59,135 bases of DNA from Affinundibacterium flavidum (lineage in GTDB: Bacteria > Pseudomonadota > Gammaproteobacteria > Burkholderiales > Burkholderiaceae_D): NCBI RefSeq assembly GCF_014284175.1, contig NZ_JACOGA010000014.1, forward strand, positions 1-59,135, read 5' to 3'. Position 1 is the stretch's first letter. Every line of letters begins with the position of its first letter. This document shows, piece by piece, positions 8,880 through 17,207 of the stretch. The position numbers and the translations under genes are program-made. The notes under the pieces were generated by a model. The model saw nothing but the letters and a program-made list of their open reading frames with translations. It was not told the DNA's origin and did not search any database.

Positions 8880-8910
8880 AAGCCCTTGATTTTCAAGGGC
8901 TTTTTCTTTT
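8880..8910 (+). terminator. Island-supplied terminator after tRNA-Ser
   Basis: A ten-base perfect stem (AAGCCCTTGA, loop TTT, TCAAGGGCTT) is followed by TTTCTTTTT. It lies inside the island, 12 bases past the attachment core, and so replaces the tRNA gene's original terminator, now found at 50229-50262. Confidence 0.85.
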
Positions 8911-8924
8911 TCTGCTTCCGGTGG

Positions 8925-8948
8925 TATGCCATCTAGTATGCCATTTAT
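8925..8948. repeat. Left-end integrase-arm-like repeat (TATGCCAT pair)
   Basis: Two TATGCCAT units are spaced by four bases (TATGCCATCTAGTATGCCAT), with a third inverted unit (ATGGCATT) at about 8966-8973. A 19-of-20 matching block lies at the right end (50067-50086). Position just inside both attachment cores suggests recombinase or directionality-factor binding sites. Confidence 0.5.
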
Positions 8949-9001
8949 GCTTGGCTCAAGATGGATGGCATTGGATTGTCAATATTCCTGTGCAGTTTTC
9001 T

Positions 9002-9985
9002 TCAAAGTCTACCTAGAGTGCCATAGACGGACTCGAATGCGCAGTTGTTATTAATGAGTTGGTAGTCCCACCAATCTGCGAGTGCATGTTGTGAAACGTG
9101 ACATAAATTGTGGAAGTTGTTTGTCAGAGCATATGACTTGATGAACTCTGGCTTAAAGGCACTATATTCGCTGGCTATATGTATAAAAAAATGGCGGAAC
9201 TGTGTTGGGTCAATTTTGTATTGCGGCCAAATTTCTTTTATTGTCGCAATCAATTTAGTGTTTATCTCCTTTTCCGTGCAAGTGCTTAGATGTGGGAAGA
9301 CTTTTCCAGTAAAACGACCTGAGAAGTTGTCGTTTAAGTACTCAACTGCTATCGAAGCTTTGTTGGGTAATGTTAGGTAGCGAATTTTGTTGTCTTGTGA
9401 TGAGAGTGTCCAGAGACAAGTCGCTGTGTTGTTGAACCTGCTTGGGCGCACATTATCCCAATTCGCAGAAATAAAGTCTTCAATGCTTAAAGGCGTAAGT
9501 AAAAGAAGCCAAATAGCTGCGTAAATCTCAGTTTCTATTCCATTGGGGAGTGATGGAGTCCGTTCGTCCCGAATGACCTTGAATGGGACTTTGCTGTTTA
9601 ATGCATTGATGAATTCGTTCGCATCATCAATGTCTCTAAAGCAAGGTATTTTTTCCTTTTCTTTGCGAGGATTAATTGCTTTAATGCTTGAATAAATTTT
9701 TTTTATTTTTGCACTAAATTCACGATCATCCTTTTCGGTTTTACTGGCCCCTACCTCAGCTAAAAGCTTATCAGCTTCTACCCTTGCTTCTCTAAGCGGC
9801 ATTGATGGGTATTTTCCAATTAACTTAGTAATTTCTTGGCCTTCGATGGTTTTTCGAAATTCAAAGAACTGGTCATTTAACTTTGTTTTCAAAAAATAAA
9901 GTCCATTGCCTAGGCTAGTTTTTGGTTTTCCTGAATCGACAATTTCGAGGAATTTGGCTTCATCATTAATTTGCTCTTTTTTCAT
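9002..9985 (-). CDS. Integrase-like protein with degenerate catalytic domain
   Basis: A 327-residue protein. Residues about 20-95 resemble the arm-binding DUF4102 domain of P4-type integrases (GLYFLKTKLNDQFFEFRK, then a SMPLREARVEADKLLAE helix after a LIGKYP turn). The C-terminal half has the layout of a tyrosine recombinase, but the box that normally reads LTxxRxGE is LTPLSIEDF, lacking the first catalytic arginine. A possible HxxR equivalent (TQFRHFF) is imperfect. It lies just inside attL, opposite to the intact integrase. It may be a decayed integrase, or a repurposed DNA-binding or excision-control protein. AT-rich codon use suggests foreign origin. Confidence 0.6.
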   Translation of the reverse strand: MKKEQINDEAKFLEIVDSGKPKTSLGNGLYFLKTKLNDQFFEFRKTIEGQEITKLIGKYPSMPLREARVEADKLLAEVGASKTEKDDREFSAKIKKIYSSIKAINPRKEKEKIPCFRDIDDANEFINALNSKVPFKVIRDERTPSLPNGIETEIYAAIWLLLLTPLSIEDFISANWDNVRPSRFNNTATCLWTLSSQDNKIRYLTLPNKASIAVEYLNDNFSGRFTGKVFPHLSTCTEKEINTKLIATIKEIWPQYKIDPTQFRHFFIHIASEYSAFKPEFIKSYALTNNFHNLCHVSQHALADWWDYQLINNNCAFESVYGTLGRL

Positions 9986-10472
9986 CTTAAAATAACAATC
10001 TAAAAAATATTAAAATAAATATTTTTATTGATATTTATTGATTGGTTTTATTCCAATAAGATATCAATAAAATTCTTATAAAACTCTATAAAAAATCTAA
10101 TTTTAATCTAATATTTGCACTAAATTTTTTTTTATTTTCCAATAAAAAACTAATTAATTTATTGGTTTTTTATTGGTAAATTATTAAAAATATTTATGTA
10201 CGTAGTTAATGCTAATAAGAAGTATTCGTAGAGACTATTTGAGAATTATTTCATTGGTTATTATAGATTGTACTGCGATAATTATTGATCTAGTAAACTA
10301 ATTCTGAATGACCAATTTTAGATAGTATAGGTATCTGCACTATTTTAATTTAGGCGTTTTGGAGCGAATATCTACAGAAGTAGGTAAGTAAAAAATTATT
10401 GCCTTGGGCTATTGTGTGCAGAAATAACATCGTCTCTGCACTCGTTAATTAAATCGCTTAAGAGGTCAATAA
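9986..10472. promoter_or_regulatory. AT-rich control region with clustered TTATTGG/CCAATAA motifs
   Basis: This 487-base region separates the divergent integrase-like and AlpA-like genes. It holds a large inverted repeat (TTTTATTGATAT at 10023-10034 with ATATCAATAAAA at 10061-10072) and a second one (CCAATAAA at 10139-10146 with TTTATTGG at 10158-10165). Further ATTGG/CCAATAA copies lie at 10041-10045, 10053-10059 and 10172-10177. It could be a promoter-operator zone or an iteron-type origin for the excised island. Confidence 0.45.
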
Positions 10473-10706
10473 ATGAATCCATCTATACAAAATAAGTTTT
10501 TACGTCTTCCTGAACTTGAAGAGATAACTGGTCTAAAACGTAGTAGCGTCTACAATCGTTTGAATCCATCATCAAAGTATTTTGATCCTAGCTTTCCTAA
10601 ATCGATTTCCTTATCTGCAACTGGAAAGGGAAGTGTGGCATGGCTCGCTAGTGAAATCAGTGCTTGGATGGAGTCGAGAGTTGTTGCACGAGCTGATAAC
10701 AACTAA
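10473..10706 (+). CDS. AlpA-family DNA-binding regulator
   Basis: A 77-residue winged/MerR-like helix-turn-helix protein of the AlpA (CP4-57 regulator) family. It shows the family pattern: FLRLPELEEITGLKRSSVYN (residues about 9-28), a short FPKSISLS strand and a GSVAWLASEISAWMESR C-terminus. AlpA proteins activate integrase or excision genes on P4-like and CP4-57-like elements. The strong AAGAGG ribosome binding site lies seven bases before the ATG. The location upstream of the Gp2-like genes suggests control of island excision or replication genes. Confidence 0.85.
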   Translation: MNPSIQNKFLRLPELEEITGLKRSSVYNRLNPSSKYFDPSFPKSISLSATGKGSVAWLASEISAWMESRVVARADNN

Positions 10707-11029
10707 TTATTCTGTTGCTGGTAGGGATTGCTGCAACACGTAGTAATGTGCCATCTCCATATACGCTTTGGAGTCGTAAATGCTGTCAATAAAGCCATTC
10801 TATTTCTATATTGGTACTTCTCCCTTGAGAATGTAGATCACATGCTTTACGGAATAATATATTATTTAATTTAATAGATTATAAGTTATTAATATAAGTA
10901 TCAGTATGTGTCAATCTCTGTTTAATAAATCAATTAAATGCATCTCCTATCAACGCATCTTAGCCTTTGATGAGGAATCACTTTGTCTGCTTTGAAATGA
11001 CATGGATAATTTTGCAATAAGGAAAATTA
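10707..11029. other. 323-base non-coding spacer
   Basis: AT-rich, no frame with coding character. It likely contains the promoter of the downstream Gp2-like gene; the only clear signal is the AAGGA ribosome binding site just before 11030. Confidence 0.4.
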
Positions 11030-12151
11030 ATGAACACAAATCAAACTAATCAATTGACTAGTCCGATGCTAAATCAGTCATCGATTTACGCTGGTCAAGC
11101 TAACCCAATCTGGTCAAGCCACATTGCGCAACATGCATCACTTAGTCCAGCAGACGCTATCAAGAGTCTCGAATGTTTTGTTTCTGAAATCGTAAGTGGA
11201 AAATTGCATGAGCGTTCAATACCTGAATTGCACTGTGAATCTTTATATAATCAGAGGCCAATCAGTTTTCATGATCACTATTGTTTAATGGGTGCTTATC
11301 TTAATGCGATAGGGTTATTGCCAGTACAGTATCAATATACCAATAGTATTAACCTCTTTATTGAATGCTGTGCGCAGATAGGCTGGATGAGCGGGATCTC
11401 TTCAGTCAACGCCAATCAATATGGCAATCCATCGTTATATCGTGTTTCGATAACAGAAATAAATTGGAAAGACTATTTGCGTTTTGTTGATCTGCTAGTG
11501 GAGACGGGAAGCTCAGAGCGCTATCGCTACTTAAGAGCACAGACCAAGAGAGCAATAGGAGAACGGTTTAAAACCTGCTGTGACTACGTAGATGCCTTGT
11601 TTGGCAACAATGATCGCTTAATTGTTTTGCGTGTTGATCTAGCATATACCAAGGCGTATTCGAGCTTTTCAAGTCTTACTGGTGTTTTGAATGATTTGGA
11701 TCATCTGACCATGAACATGACAAATAATGCGATTTTTGATGATATGGCAGGCTATATCTTTAAGGTTGAATATGGTGTGGAAAAAGGAATGCATATCCAT
11801 GCTATTTTTTTCTTTAATGGATCTGAACGTAGAGGCGCTAGTCATATTTTTCATACACAGCAGATCGGTGAATATTGGAAGAATGTGATAACAATGGGGA
11901 AGGGTGTCTATTGGAATTGCAATGACCAAATTAAGAACTTCCAACGTTTAGGCAATTGTGGACTTGGTTTAATACATTGGTCAGATAAGGGACTTCGGGA
12001 AAATTTGCTGAGCATCGTTGTTCACTATATCTGCAAAGAGCGTCAGTCGGTGAAATCTCCAGTTGACCCCTATCGCAAAATGATTCGTAAAATGTTATTT
12101 CCCAAGAAGCGTGATGTTAAGCTAGGGCGACCACGAAAAATATCTTCTTGA
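11030..12151 (+). CDS. Inovirus Gp2-like (YagK/YfjJ C-terminal domain) protein, copy 1
   Basis: A 373-residue protein whose second half (about residues 165-340) matches the YagK/YfjJ (DUF3296, inovirus Gp2-like) pattern: RYLRAQTKRAI, an LIVLRVDLAY strand, then YIFKVEYGVEKGMHIHAIFFF. The last contains an HxH pair (GMHIHAIF) as in HUH rolling-circle initiators, followed by IGEYWKNVIT and a conserved GxGLIHW and IVVHYICKE. Such proteins are found on inoviruses, CP4-57 and island elements and are presumed replication initiators. A paralogue follows. The N-terminal 160 residues are not recognised. The C-terminus ends in a basic KLGRPRK tail. Confidence 0.75.
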   Translation: MNTNQTNQLTSPMLNQSSIYAGQANPIWSSHIAQHASLSPADAIKSLECFVSEIVSGKLHERSIPELHCESLYNQRPISFHDHYCLMGAYLNAIGLLPVQYQYTNSINLFIECCAQIGWMSGISSVNANQYGNPSLYRVSITEINWKDYLRFVDLLVETGSSERYRYLRAQTKRAIGERFKTCCDYVDALFGNNDRLIVLRVDLAYTKAYSSFSSLTGVLNDLDHLTMNMTNNAIFDDMAGYIFKVEYGVEKGMHIHAIFFFNGSERRGASHIFHTQQIGEYWKNVITMGKGVYWNCNDQIKNFQRLGNCGLGLIHWSDKGLRENLLSIVVHYICKERQSVKSPVDPYRKMIRKMLFPKKRDVKLGRPRKISS

Positions 12152-12224
12152 GTGATAGGTGTGTTGAGGTATCGCTATTATTGGATCGTCGGTAGTGCTG
12201 TGAAAAGGAAAACATATTTTAGTT

Positions 12225-13283
12225 ATGGTCAAAAAAAAATCATCAAGTGCGAATAAATTTCAAACACCTTCGACTATCTATTCAACTATTGAAAAAGATC
12301 TTTTTTCTTGGTTGTCAGATGTTGACGGTATTTGGGCACTTCGAGATGAACCTTCTAAAAATTGTGATCTAAATGTAATTTGTTCGATTCATCAGTTTGT
12401 CTTAAATGTCGCGCAGTGTAGTGATCCTGGATTCATTAAAATTCAACGTGATGGATATCCGCTGAAATACGATTCAAACAAATTAAGTATTTCGTTGCAT
12501 GAGCTGCTTTTGTTTGCACTTCGAAAAATTGATGACAGGACTTTTCACTATAGCGAACAAGTTGAGTTATTTTTTAGACTGATTAAGCTTCAGGCTAATC
12601 GTTTTTCGACAGTCCATGATCAAAAGCCCTATCGTGAAAACATTGATAATTACTTTGAATTTTTCATCGATTTTGTGGAAATAGTTCGTACTGAGTTAAA
12701 GGGAGAAGAATTTCGATCATTGTTTTATGCACGAACGAGGAAAGTGGCGAATAACTTTAGGAGTACTGAGACTTATGTGAAAAAAATATTGGCGACACAT
12801 GACACAGTCAGAGTATTTCGTATTGATCTATTTGCGTCAGAGATCGGCAGTCAATCAAAGCCAGTCTTGAAGCAAGCCCAGTCTTACCTGGGAAAGTTCT
12901 TTAGGAATTGGCGTCACAATAAATTGTTTGAATCTATCGTTGGATATATTTGGAAACTAGAATATTCACCGTTAAAAGGGTTCTATTTTCATTGTGTTTT
13001 TTTTGTTTCAACTATTGAAGTTACTGATGATTGCATCTCGGTTGAAAAGATCGGTCAATATTGGGTGGAGCAAATTACCAAAAATCAAAGTGAGTATTTC
13101 GACTGCGCGAAAGGCATCGTAGAGGAACGAAAGGGTGGTATTGGAATTCTTTGCAAAGACGAACCTGAAAAGACACAAAACCTTTTAAGCGGAATATATT
13201 ACTTGTTTGAAAAAGATTTACATTTTCAGTTTATTATTGATGGTCGTAGTGGGAAATATAGATCGTACGGTCGTGCAGAATAA
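12225..13283 (+). CDS. Inovirus Gp2-like (YagK/YfjJ C-terminal domain) protein, copy 2
   Basis: A 352-residue paralogue of the preceding gene, 73 bases downstream. It shares the order FYARTRKVANNF, VRVFRIDLFAS, GYIWKLEYSPLKGFYFHCVFFV, IGQYWVEQIT and a GGIGIL near the end. In place of the HxH of copy 1 it has YFH (GFYFHCVF), so the first metal-binding histidine is a tyrosine. This suggests that copy 2 is inactive as an HUH enzyme or acts as an accessory subunit. Its codons are AT-rich. A cytoplasmic role in element replication or its control is an inference from family context. Confidence 0.7.
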   Translation: MVKKKSSSANKFQTPSTIYSTIEKDLFSWLSDVDGIWALRDEPSKNCDLNVICSIHQFVLNVAQCSDPGFIKIQRDGYPLKYDSNKLSISLHELLLFALRKIDDRTFHYSEQVELFFRLIKLQANRFSTVHDQKPYRENIDNYFEFFIDFVEIVRTELKGEEFRSLFYARTRKVANNFRSTETYVKKILATHDTVRVFRIDLFASEIGSQSKPVLKQAQSYLGKFFRNWRHNKLFESIVGYIWKLEYSPLKGFYFHCVFFVSTIEVTDDCISVEKIGQYWVEQITKNQSEYFDCAKGIVEERKGGIGILCKDEPEKTQNLLSGIYYLFEKDLHFQFIIDGRSGKYRSYGRAE

Positions 13284-13682
13284 ATTCTACCGTTTTGCCT
13301 AACAATTTTGGTGCGGCCTGACAATTCAGCATTTTAGACCAGATGACTGTTAGATCAAATCGAAACGAATATAATTGATATTCGTTTGACTTGATTAAAA
13401 GTGTTTTTTTGGTAAACAAGGTTTATCGTCAATCGTAATATTCATACGCACAGTTGCAATGACGTCAGACAAAAACGTCAAAATCGCAGACCGCCTGGCA
13501 TAGATGTTTGCCACTTCTTTGATTTGCGACAGCTCAATGAAAGCCTGATTTCAATTTTTCGTTCAATCTTAACAAATGCGGGAGATTGAATCGGCCGACC
13601 TGTATAGTGGGCACCGCATTGAAACTCACTTAAAAGTTAAATGACTCAACTTATCGCCAGGTTACGTCGATTGATCTGCAAT
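13284..13682. other. 399-base region without a recognised gene
   Basis: Less AT-rich than its neighbours. No frame looks coding. The base composition shift around 13440-13640 suggests an older remnant sequence, but I could not identify it. Confidence 0.35.
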
Positions 13683-13946
13683 CTAGAACTTCTTTCTACG
13701 ATCTCCCATCAAAGCCCGAATCTCTCGAATGCTTAGGCCAGATTCCTCATGCATCCTGATGAGTAAATTAGGTCCAATAGGTAAATTTTTGTGGCGTATT
13801 TTACTGATGACTGGCGGTGCAACTTCTAAAACACGGGAAAGCGCGGCATCATTTTTGATGCACAGTATTTTAATTAGCGCATCGAGTAAATTGCTTGGAT
13901 CGTATTTGAAATCGTCTGATTCCGAAATTGCTAAAACGTTGACCAT
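13683..13946 (-). CDS. Small helix-turn-helix protein of unknown role
   Basis: An 87-residue protein with a lambda-repressor-like order of helices: SNLLDALIKILCIKNDAALSRVLEV (about residues 18-42), then APPVISKIRHKNLPIGPNLLIRMHEESGLSIREIRALMG. The AALSRVLEVAPPVISKIR segment reads as a helix-turn-helix. Proteins of this short type are frequent in Burkholderiales genomes on accessory DNA, usually annotated as hypothetical or Cro-like regulators. It is transcribed toward the Gp2-like genes. DNA binding is predicted by pattern only. Confidence 0.6.
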   Translation of the reverse strand: MVNVLAISESDDFKYDPSNLLDALIKILCIKNDAALSRVLEVAPPVISKIRHKNLPIGPNLLIRMHEESGLSIREIRALMGDRRKKF

Positions 13947-14085
13947 GGATTTATTTCCTAAAAATAGAAGCTAGTGAGAATTTAAAGTTCGCTATTTTGT
14001 GACCGCGTTATTCGGACATAAGTGATATGAGGATTTAAATGGCTTCAATAATCGTATTTGATAGACGACTATCTAAATAATCGCT

Positions 14086-14817
14086 TCATTTTTTCCTTTT
14101 ACACAAAACCTCAAGAACGTTTGTCGTGTCAATCACTTGAGGTTTGTCACTGATAGTAATGACAGAAATTGCTTTGTTGTTTAGAAGAACACTGAGTTTT
14201 TCCGATCTACCTATAAATTTGCCTTGAACTTTTGTTCCGTCAAAAAGATTAATGCTAGTTGCAAACTCTTTAACTGTTCGTGCATTGCAAATTTCCTGAT
14301 TCATTTGTGTTGCACCTTCCTTGTATGCAAGGCCGACGATAACAAGACAAGGAATAATAGCAACGATAATTGCCATAAAAATGGTAATCAAGATAATTGG
14401 AAACTTAAGTGTGGCCGCATCGACAGTTTTTTTCTTATCAAACCAGCTTTCGATTTGAATGAAAATTTTCGGAAGCACTTTGGGGCGGTGGATGGAAGAA
14501 GAAATTAGTACTGCAAAAAATAGCAGTAGCGCATATCCAAGCAAAATCACCGCACCATAGAGCCATACTTCAAATGGACCAATAAAGCCACTTAGTGCAG
14601 TTCTTTGGAATGTTCGTGGGATGAACGATCCATCTGCGCCGAGTAGGTGCCAATATCCCGATTCGTAGGCAGTTCCAGCCATCCAAAACAAAATTCCCGA
14701 CATCGTTATAATGAGTGAAATCCATTTCACGAAATCAAAATCTTTTTTCTTTTCTTCGACTAATTTATCGATTTTTTTACGAGAGAAGTTTTTTATGCCA
14801 GTAGTTTCCATTATCAT
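14086..14817 (-). CDS. Predicted inner-membrane protein, unknown function
   Basis: A 243-residue protein not recognised as a known family. Three hydrophobic segments are visible: about residues 31-50 (SLIITMSGILFWMAGTAYES), 79-108 (EVWLYGAVILLGYALLLFFA) and 140-166 (FPIILITIFMAIIVAIIPCL). The C-terminal ~75 residues are polar with beta-strand character (LFDGTKVQGKFIGRSEKLSVLL), so would form a soluble domain. It is AT-rich, as is the rest of this part of the island. A neighbouring small membrane protein gene has the same orientation. No function is proposed. Confidence 0.6.
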   Translation of the reverse strand: MIMETTGIKNFSRKKIDKLVEEKKKDFDFVKWISLIITMSGILFWMAGTAYESGYWHLLGADGSFIPRTFQRTALSGFIGPFEVWLYGAVILLGYALLLFFAVLISSSIHRPKVLPKIFIQIESWFDKKKTVDAATLKFPIILITIFMAIIVAIIPCLVIVGLAYKEGATQMNQEICNARTVKEFATSINLFDGTKVQGKFIGRSEKLSVLLNNKAISVITISDKPQVIDTTNVLEVLCKRKK

Positions 14818-15121
14818 TAATACTACTTAAATAATAATTATACATCGTTAATATTTTTATTTTTTTAAATTATAAATTTTAATTTGCATCATCTTGCTTG
14901 CCTCTCATGCAGTTTTAATGCAAAAAAAATTAGTACTCAAATTTAAATTGAAAGGACGATTATCGAATTCGGGATAATCGTCCATACTTTTGATACCCAA
15001 TAGCTAGATTTGTTACTTTAGCGCCACGAAGTATTCGGTAATAATACTATCGTCCACTAAGGTAGCAAGCTACGGCGTTTTGATTATTTTTTCCATGATA
15101 ATTGTTGTAAATTGATTAGCG
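14818..15121. other. 304-base spacer with one strong hairpin
   Basis: The only structure seen is an 11-base perfect stem (GGACGATTATC at 14954-14964 with GATAATCGTCC at 14973-14983). It lacks a long T-run, so it may be an operator or weak terminator. No gene recognised. Confidence 0.45.
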
Positions 15122-15457
15122 TTAAAGTGCATAACCCAAGACGTTTTTCATGAAACCATTGGCTGCTATATATCCGATAATCCAACCAATTACCTGCGGA
15201 CCAATCATCCAAAATATTTTTGTTTTGAAAGTTTCCGTCGCACTACTTGAGATGAATGCATCAGGCATAACGAAATGGCGGATAGCATCGCCAATAACGA
15301 CACCGACTGTTGTGAAAAAAGCTCCTGAAAGTAATAGTGCGACATTACCGAAAAAGCCTAGATGCACCTTGGACGAGAACACTACGAGGAGAGTAATTGC
15401 GCTAAAGATAGCGAAGCATATTAAAGCATTTTTAATGAGTAAATTTTTTACGTTCAT
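15122..15457 (-). CDS. Small predicted membrane protein
   Basis: A 111-residue protein with about three hydrophobic helices: residues 7-27 (LIKNALICFAIFSAITLLVVF), 34-58 (FFGNVALLLSGAFFTTVGVVIG) and 86-104 (IFWMIGPQVIGWIIGYIAA). No motif assigns a function. The start ATG at 15457 has an AGGAAC-like upstream sequence on the minus strand. It could be regulated together with the downstream 243-residue membrane protein. Confidence 0.55.
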   Translation of the reverse strand: MNVKNLLIKNALICFAIFSAITLLVVFSSKVHLGFFGNVALLLSGAFFTTVGVVIGDAIRHFVMPDAFISSSATETFKTKIFWMIGPQVIGWIIGYIAANGFMKNVLGYAL

Positions 15458-15646
15458 GATGTTCCTAAAGATTTGTGTGGTATTGAAATTCTCTTTTCAG
15501 AGACAGTCTGTATTTCACTTCATTCGTTATGGCACTGATCAATTGAATTGAAGTTTTCTTTTTGAGGTGAAGTTTGATTTTCCTCCAATGGTTAAAGGGT
15601 TAAATTTTGCAGATTTACAAACTAAGGTAACCATCAAATAATTTTT

Positions 15647-15669
15647 AAAATGATGTAATAAGTCATTTT
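15647..15669. promoter_or_regulatory. Inverted repeat upstream of the XRE regulator gene
   Basis: AAAATGA (15647-15653) is repeated inverted as TCATTTT (15663-15669) with a nine-base spacer. Lying about 80 bases before the XRE-type regulator, it is a candidate autoregulatory operator. Confidence 0.35.
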
Positions 15670-15749
15670 AAATGATAACGTATTGCGCCATTCCATGGTT
15701 GACGTAAAAATATGACACTTTGCGTTTATTGCGAATGACGGATTGTGTT

Positions 15750-16154
15750 ATGGCAAAGAACGGTGGCAGCGCGGAGAACGATATAGCTCGTGAGGTTGGA
15801 TTACTTATCGCTGCACAAAGAAAAAGCAGAGGTATCACGCAAGCGCAATTGGCTGAATACATGAATTTAGAAAAAGAGACAGTCAGTCGTATAGAAACAG
15901 GCGTTATTTCTCCAACGCTCGTGCGGTTGGCGCAATTCGCTAAATTTTTGGATTGTGAAATTTGCGACTTTCTTCAAGTTGATCCACCACAAGTGACGGA
16001 TCATGCGCGCTCATTGGCAAAGAGAATGGCGAATTTAAATGAAGATCAACGGCTGATATTGACGCAATTGATAGGTAAGATTGCGAGCGCGATGGAAAAA
16101 TTGAACATAAAAGAAAGAAAAGTGATTGAGAAGTTTTTCTCTGAAGTGCTATGA
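15750..16154 (+). CDS. XRE-family helix-turn-helix transcriptional regulator
   Basis: About 134 residues. The Cro/C1-type HTH spans about residues 10-65: IAREVGLLIAAQRKSRGITQAQLAEYMNLEKETVSRIETG, then SPTLVRLAQFAKFLDCEICDFL. The C-terminal half is helical and probably dimerises. I chose the ATG at 15750, preceded by GACGGA, over ATG 15735 and TTG 15720. It is convergent with the recombination module, and could regulate island genes as phage-type repressors do; no target can be named. Confidence 0.8.
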   Translation: MAKNGGSAENDIAREVGLLIAAQRKSRGITQAQLAEYMNLEKETVSRIETGVISPTLVRLAQFAKFLDCEICDFLQVDPPQVTDHARSLAKRMANLNEDQRLILTQLIGKIASAMEKLNIKERKVIEKFFSEVL

Positions 16155-16171
16155 GACGAAGTTTAAATCAC

Positions 16172-17119
16172 CTATTCGACAATTAATAACTTCGATTTTT
16201 GAGAAGATTGATTCTTTAGCTTTTGATCCAATTTATCTAGTAAACTGTCTCTAGGTTCAGGAAAAATTGAAGTAGCTAAATCATCTGTTCCCAGAATTTT
16301 CTTTTCCTCCATCTCGTTGTTTGGGAAAAACTCTTCAACGACAGCAGCGATTTCTTCTGCATCTTCTTCAAATGCACCATTCTTGAAACCAGCACGTGCA
16401 GCAGTATCTAGTGCCACTTGGTTATAACCCGCAGACTGACGTTTTAAATCAGTTGCAATTGCTTGGGTAATTGCATCTTCTAAAGACATGCCGTCGCGAA
16501 CCGTTAGGTCAACATAGTAAATTGCCGAACGATGACTCATGGTTGTGCTTTTTCCGCGCAAGCGCAATTCCAGCGGTAAGCATGCCAATAAATTATTCGA
16601 AATAGCCTGATAGTAAGAAAGCCTTGCTACCAGACTGCGGATCGAGTTAAAGCCGGTGGTTCTAAAGATAAATGTCCCCAACTCATCCTCGCCACCAATC
16701 TGCACATTGAGTCGTCCAAATGGCTTGCAAGCACCGCCTTTCGCCAGTTCGCATAAATCAGGCGATGGACAGGGCAAGCTTTGTACGCCACCTTCAGTAT
16801 AGCGACGGCAGGTTTCACCATTCCCTACGCATAAAGGCCGCCCAGTTTGGCGATCAAACATACTGTACTCGGCACGTAGATTTAAGTCCGGCTCATTAAA
16901 TAGCAAACGCACTGGAATTGAGCGCAATTTATCTGTGCCAGATGCTTTCTGTAATTCATCATAGATTGGGTGTTTAATCCAACCATCTTTGCCTTGTACT
17001 TGAGACGTAATCGTAAAAAAGTCTTCTTTGATTGGCAGGCGCTTACCATTTTTTTCTACGATACTGCCAATTGATATACGCCCTAAGATTGGTGGTGTGA
17101 TCGCAAGTCCTTTAATCAT
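16172..17119 (-). CDS. Gp3-like / Cys-rich metal-binding recombination-associated protein
   Basis: About 315 residues. The start IKGLAITPPILGRISIGSIVEKNGKRLPIKEDFFTITSQ resembles the Gp3-like recombination directionality factor family. A cysteine cluster at about residues 98-132 (GETCRRY, LPCPSPDLCELAKGGACKPFG) suggests a metal site. Proteins of this kind, often labelled hydrolase or metal-binding, sit beside YqaJ exonucleases and DUF932 proteins on plasmids and integrative elements, as here. The ATG at 17119 has a GGAG seven bases upstream, so the longer reading from 17155, which crosses a terminator hairpin, is rejected. A role in annealing or in recombination control is inferred. Confidence 0.65.
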   Translation of the reverse strand: MIKGLAITPPILGRISIGSIVEKNGKRLPIKEDFFTITSQVQGKDGWIKHPIYDELQKASGTDKLRSIPVRLLFNEPDLNLRAEYSMFDRQTGRPLCVGNGETCRRYTEGGVQSLPCPSPDLCELAKGGACKPFGRLNVQIGGEDELGTFIFRTTGFNSIRSLVARLSYYQAISNNLLACLPLELRLRGKSTTMSHRSAIYYVDLTVRDGMSLEDAITQAIATDLKRQSAGYNQVALDTAARAGFKNGAFEEDAEEIAAVVEEFFPNNEMEEKKILGTDDLATSIFPEPRDSLLDKLDQKLKNQSSQKSKLLIVE

Positions 17120-17130
17120 GTTGTGCTCCA

Positions 17131-17165
17131 AAAAAAGAAAGCCGCCTTCAATCATGAGGGCGGCT
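17131..17165 (-). terminator. Hairpin with T-run between YqaJ and Gp3-like genes
   Basis: Minus strand: AGCCGCC...GGCGGCT stem (17140-17146 with 17159-17165) followed by TTCTTTTTTT. It ends a few bases before the Shine-Dalgarno of the Gp3-like gene, so that gene needs read-through or a promoter of its own. Confidence 0.65.
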
Positions 17166-17207
17166 GATGTTTAACAAGTGATTCCAATGTAGTGTGTTTT
17201 GCAGTAT

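Noticed and set aside
13440..13640. Possible IS remnant suggested by a composition change
   Set aside because: No terminal repeats or transposase fragments could be recognised in any frame.
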